NCBI RefSeq assembly: GCF_009495355.1
Contig: NZ_VZAD01000057.1
Coordinates: forward strand, 1 to 64,000
Origin: Segatella copri
Lineage (GTDB): Bacteria > Bacteroidota > Bacteroidia > Bacteroidales > Bacteroidaceae
Length of the DNA: 64,000 nt
Direction of reading: 5' to 3'
Positions 17,305 through 26,100 of the stretch are shown piece by piece (position 1 is the stretch's first letter; each line of letters starts with the position of its first letter). Made by a program: the position numbers and the translations under genes. The notes beneath the pieces were generated by a model. It searched no databases. It was not told the origin of the DNA and worked only from the letters and a program-made list of their open reading frames with translations.

Positions 17305-17312
17305 TATATTTG
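17305..17312 (+). promoter_or_regulatory. -7 box of the secreted protein gene
   Basis: TATATTTG matches TAnnTTTG. The leader would be about 240 nt, much longer than for the amylases, and holds a possible short ORF at 17438. Confidence 0.55.
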
Positions 17313-17437
17313 CAGCGAAAAAGAAAAGTGAACCAATAAAATCGCCTACGGGCGTTGCAGAAAAGGACTGCAATTCATTAAACGGAAATATTGAGCAAAG
17401 GAAAATTGTTGTTTCTAACTAACTTATTATTCTTTCA

Positions 17438-17536
17438 ATGAAGAACAATGTAGTTATCCATACCGATGGAATTCCTTGGCTTAGGAAAACAAGGAAAGTA
17501 AAACTTAACGGAAATGACGAGTTAACTAAAAGCTAA
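17438..17536 (+). CDS. possible 32-residue leader peptide
   Basis: An ATG opens a 32-codon frame (MKNNVVIHTDGIPWLRKTRK and 12 more residues) ending 25 nt before the large secreted-protein gene, inside its predicted leader. No Shine-Dalgarno sequence or known domain is visible. A chance ORF of this size is quite possible, so it is listed as a candidate only. Confidence 0.25.
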   Translation: MKNNVVIHTDGIPWLRKTRKVKLNGNDELTKS

Positions 17537-17561
17537 ATAAATGGTTTAAAACTATAAAAAT

Positions 17562-20500
17562 ATGAAGAAAAGATTTACATTAATGATGATGGTGTTGTGC
17601 TTCTTAATGAGCATACCACTAAAAATGATGGCACAGACTGGGACTTATGAAAAGCTGTACCTCATAGGTGGACTTACTGGTACATGGGATACTGGCACAA
17701 GTCGTCCATTTGCAACAACCGATGGTAAAACCTACGAATATGTATTCGATGCCGACTACACAAACACTTTTACTGGAGAATCAGCCGATTTTTATTTTCG
17801 TGTAAAGATTGGATCACAGCAGTATCAACCTCAAACTAACGATGCTTCTGTAGGAACGGAATTAACAAGCGCGATTAAAGGCAGTAGTAATGCATGGAAA
17901 CTTACCATGACAAAGGGTAAGTCTTATACTTTGATTTTCGATTTAACGAATAAGCAGATTAAATACTCTGAGGGTGGTTCTGAGGTCGTTACTAAGGTAA
18001 TTAAATTATTGAATGGTTCTACTGAGGTGACAGGTTCTAACGGAAAGTACACTCTCGATTTGAGCAGTGCAACTTCTGATGCAACAATTACTCTTAATAT
18101 CGGTGGCGCAGATTATGGTTTGACTACTGCTAAAACTATTGATGCAGTTGGAACCACATCAGATATCGCCTTCACAACAGAAGGAACAAAAGCCTTAACG
18201 TTGAAGGCAGGTTTTATCTATTCTATCACTGTAACAGATGAAGGAAAGATGACTGTTGTTGCAAGTGTTGACACAACTAAAAATAATCCTCTCCCTAAAC
18301 GTACCTATACCCAAGGCTACTATCTTGCAGGAAACTTCTTCACCTTCAGCGGGGAACATGTAACCTATGATGATGCTGTGTTCAAGTTCCAGCAGCAGAA
18401 GAAAGATAAAGACGGTAATGCTGTATATATGGTAGAGATTCCTGCTTCTCTTACTGCTCATGCTCAGGTGATGAGTGTTGATGAGTTTGGTAAGCCTAAG
18501 AAAGTGTATGGTCCTGGTAGTGCTTTTGGCATTAGCTATTCTTGTCCTACTACTATTGAAGCGATTAAAACAGGCCAGTTGAAGCTTGCAGGTTCTGATC
18601 CTGAAACATTTAATGAGGGTACCAACTATTGGGATATAGTATCGCGTAATCATAGCGAAACAGAATATTCTGATGGTATGTATGAGGTGTCTATCACTGT
18701 GGATAAAACAACAGGCGAGCCATCTAAGTGGGAGTTTAAGCATATTGGTAACAAGCGTGTGGCTTTCTTTATTAGCGATGCTAAGAATGCGACAGCCATG
18801 TCATTATACGATACATACAAGAAAAACGATAAGCAGTTTAGTAATGCATTCTTTGGTTCTGTCAATCTCTCTGCTGGACATTCATATTACGTTATATCCA
18901 ATTACATAATGAATAAGGATTATGTAAACAAAACAAATGAACTATATAAAGAAGAATTAAGTTCTAAATATGACGCCCATTACCCTGATGGCAATGTTGT
19001 TCATTGTCCTACCACTAATAAGTTGTTCTTGTTGGGTAACGGAGGTTATGTTTTTGAAGAAGCAAACGATCATAATCAGTTCTCTCCTAACGAAGAACCA
19101 ATGAAGCCATCTTCGGATATGCAAGGTTCTCTTATCATTCGGTATAACTGTTCTAATGGTAATGGTGATGAGGCAAAGAAGCACCTTGGTATTCGTGGTC
19201 AGGTGATTATTTCTAATACTCGTGCGACAATTATCTCTGTATCTATGGTAGGTGATGCTATCCCTGGTACTTTTAAAGTTGATAAAACAACAGGCGAAAC
19301 AGTTTGGGATTATGCATCTACAGCAGCCGATATGACATACGATGAAACAGAGAAGTGCTATAAGGTGACAATCGTGACAAAAGCCGCTGATGGCGAGAAG
19401 AAGTTCAGATTTGTTGGTAACCACACTCAGAAAATCAACTGGCACGAGGATTCTACCACCGATCCTAAAATGAAGGCAAAGACACCTTTAGATGGTAATG
19501 GCGAAGGTCATGAAGCAGCTTCTTACGATCCTAACAGGGTGAACTATACTGAGAAGAACGAAAATTCAGAAGCAGATTGGGATATCATCTGGAACCGTCC
19601 TGCAGGTCGCTGGACAGTACGTCTCTTCTTCTATACCCGTAATGATGGTAATGAAAACGCTGTCACCGACTACTACTACACCATCTCTGCGAACACGGAG
19701 TTGGAGTTGCGTGACTTCGAAAACGTGGTTTACAAGAGCTTAGACAATAAACGTATCATTCAGAATAGAGGTAGCTATAAGTATTTCAGAACCTGGAGTG
19801 CGGTTAAGGCTTGGAAGATTTCTAAGGATGTAGATATTTTCGTAGTAGATGGAAAGACAGAGGGTACAGATGGTAAAGCGAAGTTCACTCTCAAGAAGGT
19901 TAATGCCGATCTTACAAATACATATAACGTAATTCCTTCTGAGACAGGTGTAATCTTGGCTACCAAGAAGACGGCTGCCGATATAGATGGTCACGCTGAA
20001 GAGCGTGAGCGTGCTTCGCTTACTTCTTACAACACCATGGTGATTCCGATGGAAGAGTATAACCCTAACACGGAAACAACTTCTACCGACTATGTAGGTA
20101 CTAAGTATACAGGTCCAAATCTTCTGTTGCCGCTCATCACAGCTCAGGTGGTTCCTACTAAGGAAGTTAAGGAAGGTGTAACCTACCACAACTATCTCTT
20201 CGGTTTCTATAATGCCAAAAAGGGTTTGGGTGTTACAACAGGCTATGAAGATAATGAGTTCCTCATGGGTTTCTGGATTTCTAAGGGCACAGGCGCTTTC
20301 TATAACAACAGTGCTTACTTGCCTATCGCTGAGACTGATGTTAACAAGATGGGTTGTTTGGGAGTAAGCCATAATGACTACACTCCTTCTGGAGCTAAGA
20401 AAGTTCCAGCACTCTTCTTCGACTTTGCCAATGTTGATGGTACAACAGGTATCGATGAGGTGGTGAACACCACAGTTAAGAATCATGATGGTAAGTATTA

Positions 20501-20582
20501 CACTCTGAGTGGTCAGCAGGTAGAGAAACCTACAACGAGTGGTGTTTATATCCACAATGGCAAGAAGTTTGTAGTCAAATAA
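17562..20582 (+). CDS. large secreted protein, probable SusE/SusF-like carbohydrate binding
   Basis: The 1006-residue product has a signal peptide (1-24, ending KMMA) with no lipobox. It is then made of beta-rich modules that begin with phrases such as KLYLIGGLTGTWDTG (about 31), TQGYYLAGNFFTF (about 254) and NKLFLLGNGGYVFEE (about 487). These resemble the modules of SusE/SusF starch-binding proteins. From about 780 (IPSETGVILATKK) to 960 there is a module often found near the C-terminus of Bacteroidales surface proteins. It ends with a tail, YTLSGQQV then GVYIHNGKKFVVK, as in the amylases, suggesting a shared sorting signal. An amylase-type operator lies upstream. Starch binding is inferred from modules and regulation, not shown. 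Confidence 0.65.
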   Translation: MKKRFTLMMMVLCFLMSIPLKMMAQTGTYEKLYLIGGLTGTWDTGTSRPFATTDGKTYEYVFDADYTNTFTGESADFYFRVKIGSQQYQPQTNDASVGTELTSAIKGSSNAWKLTMTKGKSYTLIFDLTNKQIKYSEGGSEVVTKVIKLLNGSTEVTGSNGKYTLDLSSATSDATITLNIGGADYGLTTAKTIDAVGTTSDIAFTTEGTKALTLKAGFIYSITVTDEGKMTVVASVDTTKNNPLPKRTYTQGYYLAGNFFTFSGEHVTYDDAVFKFQQQKKDKDGNAVYMVEIPASLTAHAQVMSVDEFGKPKKVYGPGSAFGISYSCPTTIEAIKTGQLKLAGSDPETFNEGTNYWDIVSRNHSETEYSDGMYEVSITVDKTTGEPSKWEFKHIGNKRVAFFISDAKNATAMSLYDTYKKNDKQFSNAFFGSVNLSAGHSYYVISNYIMNKDYVNKTNELYKEELSSKYDAHYPDGNVVHCPTTNKLFLLGNGGYVFEEANDHNQFSPNEEPMKPSSDMQGSLIIRYNCSNGNGDEAKKHLGIRGQVIISNTRATIISVSMVGDAIPGTFKVDKTTGETVWDYASTAADMTYDETEKCYKVTIVTKAADGEKKFRFVGNHTQKINWHEDSTTDPKMKAKTPLDGNGEGHEAASYDPNRVNYTEKNENSEADWDIIWNRPAGRWTVRLFFYTRNDGNENAVTDYYYTISANTELELRDFENVVYKSLDNKRIIQNRGSYKYFRTWSAVKAWKISKDVDIFVVDGKTEGTDGKAKFTLKKVNADLTNTYNVIPSETGVILATKKTAADIDGHAEERERASLTSYNTMVIPMEEYNPNTETTSTDYVGTKYTGPNLLLPLITAQVVPTKEVKEGVTYHNYLFGFYNAKKGLGVTTGYEDNEFLMGFWISKGTGAFYNNSAYLPIAETDVNKMGCLGVSHNDYTPSGAKKVPALFFDFANVDGTTGIDEVVNTTVKNHDGKYYTLSGQQVEKPTTSGVYIHNGKKFVVK

Positions 20583-20625
20583 GAATATAGATTGTAGAAT
20601 GTTGAACGTGATATCGAATATGAAA

Positions 20626-20820
20626 ATGAAAAAGATATATATAAAACCAAGTGTTTCAGTTTGTTTTGCAGTCTTAGACCCCATCTTGCAATCTACCTCT
20701 ACTGGTGGTCTTGTTATGGATCAAAATGATGATGGTGGTTCTTGTGCTAAGAAGAATGATTTTACCGATGATTTCTTCGATGACACTACTTGGCCAAAGG
20801 ACAAATCGCCATGGGACTAA
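20626..20820 (+). CDS. small acidic peptide with KPSV start and Trp-rich end
   Basis: A 64-residue peptide starting MKKIYIKPSVSVCFAV, with a short hydrophobic patch, then TSTGG and an Asp-rich C-terminus (DDFFDDTTWPKDKSPWD). ATGs at 20599 and 20620 are also in frame; 20626 is chosen because MKKxYIxPS is the usual start of such short Bacteroidales peptides. They are numerous in Prevotella, have no known function and carry no real signal peptide. The gene is 43 bp downstream of the secreted-protein gene and ends before a terminator, so the two are probably cotranscribed. Options include a RiPP-like precursor or a partner of the secreted protein. Confidence 0.6.
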   Translation: MKKIYIKPSVSVCFAVLDPILQSTSTGGLVMDQNDDGGSCAKKNDFTDDFFDDTTWPKDKSPWD

Positions 20821-20900
20821 GGCTATAAGAAATAAGTGAATAATGTAAAATTATTTAAGGGTTTGTTTGATTAGTTAAATTTATCACTATTATCAATAAA

Positions 20901-20928
20901 GAGGGCTGCAGAGATGCAGTCCTCTTTT
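20901..20928 (+). terminator. terminator of the secreted protein and peptide unit
   Basis: GAGGGCTGCA (20901-20910) pairs with TGCAGTCCTC (20915-20924) with one G-T pair, loop GAGA, then TTTT. The stem resembles those after amylases 1-3, which adds to the link between the units. Confidence 0.8.
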
Positions 20929-20931
20929 CTG

Positions 20932-21062
20932 TTATCACTCCCTTTGGTCGTTAGAAGTTATAGCCAACAGCCTTTTTGGTTGAAGATTTAGCTGTAAAGC
21001 ATATGGCTTTAACTTCTCTAACTTCTTTAAATTCTTTAACTTCTGAACTTGCGAAACTTGAG
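20932..21062. repeat. dispersed inverted-repeat element, copy B (left end missing)
   Basis: Same order of blocks as copy A and as copy C reversed: TTATCACTCCCTTTGGTCG, TAGAAGTTATAGCCAACAGC, CTTTTTGGTT, then runs of TAACTTCT and the end TTGCGAAACTTGAG. The left terminal repeat is absent; the terminator of the peptide gene directly abuts the core. With the promoter at 21176 it fills the 418-bp gap. Confidence 0.7.
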
Positions 21063-21175
21063 TATAATATCGAAGCCGCTTTCATATTTCGAGGCTTTTC
21101 TATTCAAAAAGTTTATGCTTTAGTAACGACAATATATAAATGGTTGGATGCTGCAAAAAAATAACATGTTGAAAG

Positions 21176-21207
21176 TTTGCCTTTTCCAAATCTTTTCCTT
21201 AACTTTG
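21176..21207 (+). promoter_or_regulatory. promoter of the second AAA/nuclease gene
   Basis: TTTG (21176-21179), 20 bases, TAACTTTG (21200-21207): a full match to the Bacteroidetes consensus, 31 nt before the ATG. Confidence 0.75.
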
Positions 21208-21238
21208 CATCGTGAAGTTATTTTCATAGAAATCATAT

Positions 21239-22816
21239 ATGGGAGAAACTAATAATAGAATATTACCTGTAGGCATACAGTCTTTTGAGAAAATTCGAAA
21301 GGAAGGTCTGCTCTATGTTGACAAGACAGAGATTATCTGGAATCTTGTTAATAGCAATAAAACATATAATTACCTGAGCCGTCCAAGACGTTTCGGTAAA
21401 TCATTGTTGGTGGATACTTTGCAGGCTTATTTCGAGGGTAGAAAGGAACTTTTCGAAGGACTGAAAATCATGGATTTGGAAAAGGAATGGGTGAAGCGTC
21501 CTGTCATCCGACTGGATATGAGTCAGGCAGGAGCTACACCGGAAGGTGTGCGGAGCTATCTGGACAATGCCTTCCATCAACTTGAGTCGGAGTATGATAT
21601 TGCTGTACGACAGGATAGTTCTCTTGCTGTAAGATTCAAGAATATCATTGAGGGTGCATACAATAAAACTGGGTTTCAGGTGGCGATTCTCATCGACGAA
21701 TACGACTCGCCCTTGCAGCATTCCTGGAAAACTCCTCATCATGAAGATTGTACCTCTATCTATCGTAGTGTTTTTGCTATTCTCAAAGCTGATGACGCAT
21801 ACGAGAAATTTGTCTTCATCACGGGTATTACCAAGTTTACTCAAATCTCCTTGTTCTCGGTTTTGAACAATTTGAGTAATATCAGTTTTGATCCTCCTTA
21901 TGCTGCTATCTGTGGTATTACGAAAGAGGAAGTGGTGAACAATTTCATGCCTGAAATTGAGGTTATGGGAGAACACAATGGTTGGACTCCGGAAGAAACG
22001 ATTCTGCAGTTGAAGGCTTATTATGACGGTTATCATTTCTGCAAGAACAGTCCTGTTGATATTTTCAATCCGTTCAGTCTGCTCAATGCTTTGGCTGATA
22101 AAGAACTGAAAAACTACTGGGCTGCTTCTGGTGCTACGTCTTTATTGCCTAAGTTTGTCAGTGATATGGAAATTCAGTTGGAGCATTTCGATCATTGCTA
22201 TATTGACCGTGATACTTTGGAGACTTCTGATGTTTCTGATGGAGGAACAGAACTCTTCCTTTATCAATCCGGTTATCTGACCATCAAGGATTATGATGAG
22301 GGTGTTTATACTTTAGGTATTCCTAACTTTGAAGTAAGGAAAGCGCTCTACAAAATAGTAGTACCGGCTTTGACTTTGAAGACAAAAGCTCAGGCTATTA
22401 CCACACAGAATATTCTTTTAAAGATGATGCAAGATGGTAATCTTGATGAAGCCAAGAAAGCCCTGAAGGCTTTGATAGCTGATGTGCCCTATAGCAATAA
22501 AAAGTTGGCAAGCAAGGATATGGAAGAACGTTATCGTCTTATCATTAGTACCATTTTTAATGCTATAGGTTTCAAGGTTGAAGTAGAAAAGCAAATCTCT
22601 ACTGGCAGGATAGATATGGTGGTTTTTACTCGTCGTATTATTTATGTGTTTGAGCTTAAACTTACTAATAATGGTGGTGTTAAGGCGGCTGAGCATCAGA
22701 TAAAAGACAGACAGTATGTTGAACCATTTAAAGCTGATGGTCGAAAGGTTATAGCTTTGGCTGTTGAATTGGATGATATGGGTAAGGGACTCATCGATTG
22801 GAAAGAAGTTAATTAG
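21239..22816 (+). CDS. AAA-ATPase-like/PD-(D/E)XK nuclease family protein, copy 2
   Basis: The 525-residue paralogue of the protein encoded at 14370, aligned without evident indels: P-loop RPRRFGKS (48-55), ILIDEYD (150-156), and a C-terminal GRIDMVV with FELKL (D459, E472, K474). Function unknown, as for copy 1. Most of the gene differs from copy 1 at many synonymous sites and is visibly more AT-rich in its second half, but the segment around 21546-21627 is almost identical to 14677-14758. It has its own promoter and ends before a strong hairpin, so it is a stand-alone gene. Confidence 0.88.
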   Translation: MGETNNRILPVGIQSFEKIRKEGLLYVDKTEIIWNLVNSNKTYNYLSRPRRFGKSLLVDTLQAYFEGRKELFEGLKIMDLEKEWVKRPVIRLDMSQAGATPEGVRSYLDNAFHQLESEYDIAVRQDSSLAVRFKNIIEGAYNKTGFQVAILIDEYDSPLQHSWKTPHHEDCTSIYRSVFAILKADDAYEKFVFITGITKFTQISLFSVLNNLSNISFDPPYAAICGITKEEVVNNFMPEIEVMGEHNGWTPEETILQLKAYYDGYHFCKNSPVDIFNPFSLLNALADKELKNYWAASGATSLLPKFVSDMEIQLEHFDHCYIDRDTLETSDVSDGGTELFLYQSGYLTIKDYDEGVYTLGIPNFEVRKALYKIVVPALTLKTKAQAITTQNILLKMMQDGNLDEAKKALKALIADVPYSNKKLASKDMEERYRLIISTIFNAIGFKVEVEKQISTGRIDMVVFTRRIIYVFELKLTNNGGVKAAEHQIKDRQYVEPFKADGRKVIALAVELDDMGKGLIDWKEVN

Positions 22817-22856
22817 CATGAATGCTATGTTACAATAGTTTTTCGGTTAAAATATT

Positions 22857-22907
22857 AGAGGGTGTGTCATAAGCTTCTTAGGATTTTTTTATGACACACC
22901 CTCTTTG
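22857..22907 (+). terminator. 14-16 bp hairpin after the second AAA/nuclease gene
   Basis: AGAGGGTGTGTCAT (22857-22870) pairs perfectly with ATGACACACCCTCT (22891-22904), and two or three more pairs extend the stem inward. The loop holds TTTTTTT. It can act as a terminator. Words of the GAGGGTGTGTCA kind also occur at insertion-sequence ends in this group, so a solo end or tiny MITE is an alternative. Confidence 0.6.
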
Positions 22908-22948
22908 AATTATGCAAGCTTTTTAGTAGAAATCTTTGAAATATTCCA

Positions 22949-22964
22949 TGCAATCGATTGCGTA
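22949..22964. promoter_or_regulatory. distal LacI-type operator of amylase 1
   Basis: TGCAATCGATTGCGTA contains the perfect 12-bp palindrome GCAATCGATTGC. Its centre is 35 bp upstream of the proximal site, which would put the two on opposite faces or allow looping. Only amylase 1 has two sites. Confidence 0.6.
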
Positions 22965-22983
22965 ATAATATTTTACGTTATGA

Positions 22984-22999
22984 TGCAATCGATTGCACA
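22984..22999. promoter_or_regulatory. proximal LacI-type operator of amylase 1
   Basis: TGCAATCGATTGCACA contains a perfect 14-bp palindrome and is centred 61.5 bp upstream of the TAACTTTG box at 23052. Confidence 0.7.
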
Positions 23000-23051
23000 T
23001 AATTATTCGTTCTTTTTTGCATATATTCTATCACCTTATATATATAATGAG

Positions 23052-23059
23052 TAACTTTG
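23052..23059 (+). promoter_or_regulatory. -7 box of amylase 1
   Basis: TAACTTTG, 80 nt before the ATG at 23140. No clear TTTG lies at the normal upstream distance, in keeping with a promoter that needs an activator. Confidence 0.55.
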
Positions 23060-23139
23060 TAGCAACGAAAGATATTAACAATCAACTAACTAACATAGAT
23101 ATTCATCACTAACTAAAAATTAAATAACCAGTCTATCAA

Positions 23140-26100
23140 ATGAGGAAATTTACATTTAGGCTATGGGCAGTCCTTATGCTCATGTTGGTCTCCTTGCAGA
23201 CGATGGCAACGGATACGTTTACCAGCAATCGTACTGACTTCCGAGACGAAAGTATCTATTTCATGATGACCACTCGTTTCTACGATGGTGATACAGGTAA
23301 CAATGTGCTCTGCTGGGACAACCAGTCAGCGCAGATTGAAACAAAAGACCCTTGCTGGCGAGGCGACTTCCAGGGTGTCATCGACAAGCTCGACTACATC
23401 AAGGCATTGGGTTTCACTGCCATCTGGATTACACCAGTAGTGCAGAACGCGTCCGGTTATGATTACCATGGTTATCATGCCATGGATTTCCAGCATGTTG
23501 ACTGCCGTTATCAGAGCAGCGATGGTAGCAAGGACGGTGACGCCATGTTCCAGGAACTCGTCGACAAGGCACATAAAAAGGGTATCAAGATTATCCTCGA
23601 CATCGTGCTCAACCATACCGGTAACTTCGGTGAGCAGACACTCTGCAAGGAGTTTGACCGTAATACCGACTTGGAAACTCAGGCACTCATCAATGCTTGT
23701 ATGATTCCTAACGAGGAGAAGTTGGGTTCCGACTACCTTACAAGTGTCCCTTATGAGCAGTATCAGCGTCGTCTTGGCTTGTTGAAGAACGTCCGTGGTA
23801 AGAACGAGGATGTTCACAACTACTGGCACCACTTTGGTGACTTCAACTGGGATTATCCTAACCGCTGGTGGGCTCAGATTGCAGGCGACTGCGTCGATCT
23901 GAACACCGAAAACGACTACGTAGCAGATTATCTCGTAAAGTGCTACGGCAGTTTCATCAAGATGGGTGTCGATGGATTCCGTATCGATACATCCGGTCAC
24001 ATCTCACGTCTTACCTTCTGCAAGCAGTTCATTCCTCAGTTTACAGTCCTCGGTAAGCAGTATGAGGACAAGCGATTGAACAAGGCACCTTTCTTTATGT
24101 ATGGTGAGGTTTGCGCCCGTTACAGTGATGTCACATACCGTGGTCAGGATAACCTCTCTTGCTATTATTACACATGGCAGGCTCCACAGGACTTGCTCGA
24201 CAAATGGGATGGCAGCCAGAAATACTGGGATACACAGGTACTCTTTGATAAAGCCAATGGCGGTACAGGTGTGGATGACCATCAGATGGCTCTCTGTGAG
24301 TCAGACAATGCCCCAACACCAACAAGCGACAATACCTTTATGGTGAATGGTAAGTGGCATGAGCCAGACTATTCTCAGGCAAGTGGTTTCCATGTGATCG
24401 ACTTCCCATTGCACTACAACTTCGGTAATGCTGCCGCCGCATACGGTTTGGCAAAGTCAGGTGACAAGAGATATAATGATGCTACCTATAATGTGGTATA
24501 TGTTGATAGCCACGACTACGGTCCTCAGCAAACCAACGACCAATTCCGTTTCTCTGGTGATGATGCTCAGTGGGCAGAGAATCTCTCTCTGATGTTTACC
24601 TTCCGTGGTATTCCATGTCTCTATTATGGTTCTGAGGTTGGTTTCCGTCGCGGTGCTCCGATTGACAGAGGTCCTCACGGTCCTCTTTCAGAAACTGGTC
24701 GTGCTTACTTCGGTGGTTACCTCACTGGTGATGTAGAAGCAACTGATTTCGGTGACTACAAGGCAACAGGCAATGTGGCTGCAACATTGAATCATGATGT
24801 CGCTCAGCACCTCATCCGTCTGAACAAGATTCGTCAGGCTGTTCCTGCTTTGCGTAAGGGTCAGTGGACCGACGATGGTTGTACTCCTGCCAAGGGTGGT
24901 ATCGCCTTCAAGCGTGCTTATAAGAATGACAGCTATGCACTCGTAGCCATCAATGGTGGTGCTACATTCACAGATTGCCCTGATGGTACTTATACCGACG
25001 TGGTAACAGGCAAGACTTACACAGGTACTACTATCACCGTTGATGCTCCTGCTACTCAGGGTCAGCTCCGTGTTCTCGTGAAGGACTGGAAGGGCGGTCA
25101 GATTGGTGAGGATGGTCCTTTCATCTATAATGAGACTCCTAAGTCTAAGTCAGAGGCTGAACAGGCTTACGATGGTCATGAGGAAGATGGTACAACTTGG
25201 GTTGAGCCACAGACTAATGAGTTTGGTTTGAAATTCTCTCAGGCTGGTGGTACTTTCCGCACCAATACTGTTACTGTAGAGGTAAGCCTTAGCGGTAAGG
25301 CAACTTCTGGTTGGTTCCAGGTAGAAGGTAAGGACAAGGTAGAGTTGGCTCCTGGTGAGACCAAGACATTCACTATCGGTGAAGACATGAACTTCAAACA
25401 GACCAAGACTGTAACATGGTATGCTAAGAACGACAAGAGTGAGAAGAATGGTTCTGTATCCTTCACCAAGGTGGATCCTAACGCATCTATCACCGTATAT
25501 GTAAAGGCAGACAAGGCTCCAACTATCTATGCTTGGGTTCCTGGTACTCCAGCTAAGGAGTTGACAGGTGCATGGCACGGTAGGACCATGGATGGTCCTG
25601 AAGAGATTGGTGGTGTCAACTACTGGTACAAGACTTTCGATGGAGTAGAGAGCTTCAATGTGATTCTGAATAATGGTAATGACAAGCAGTCAAGTGACAT
25701 CACTGGTATCACAGGCGATATCTACTTGGAATACGATGGTGGTTCAAATGTCAAGACGCTCGATGCTCCTGTCAACACTACAGCCAAGGTTACTTTGAGT
25801 CCTAACGGTGGTGACTTCGAGAAGACGATTACTGTAACAGCTACCCTCAGCGACAATGCCAAGAGCGGTTGGTATAAGATTGGCGATGGCGAGCAGGTTA
25901 ATCTGACTCCTGGCAAGCCAGTTACCTTCACTCTCGGTGCTGACATGATGGAAGGCGAGAGCAAGACTGTAACTTGGAGCGCAACTAATGCAGAGGATAA
26001 GGCTAAGACTGGTACTGCTACCTTCAACAAGATCAAAGAGGTAGTTATTCCTACTCCAACAGGTATCTTCGCTTACTTCCTCGCTCCTTCAGACTGGAGT

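Noticed and set aside
17165..17422. An 85-codon frame between the Rpn gene and the secreted-protein gene
   Set aside because: It spans the operator and promoter of the downstream gene, so most of it would not be transcribed with that gene, and the product has no recognisable features.
22857..22904. A complete insertion sequence
   Set aside because: Only a short palindrome is present; no transposase frame or second end is found nearby.
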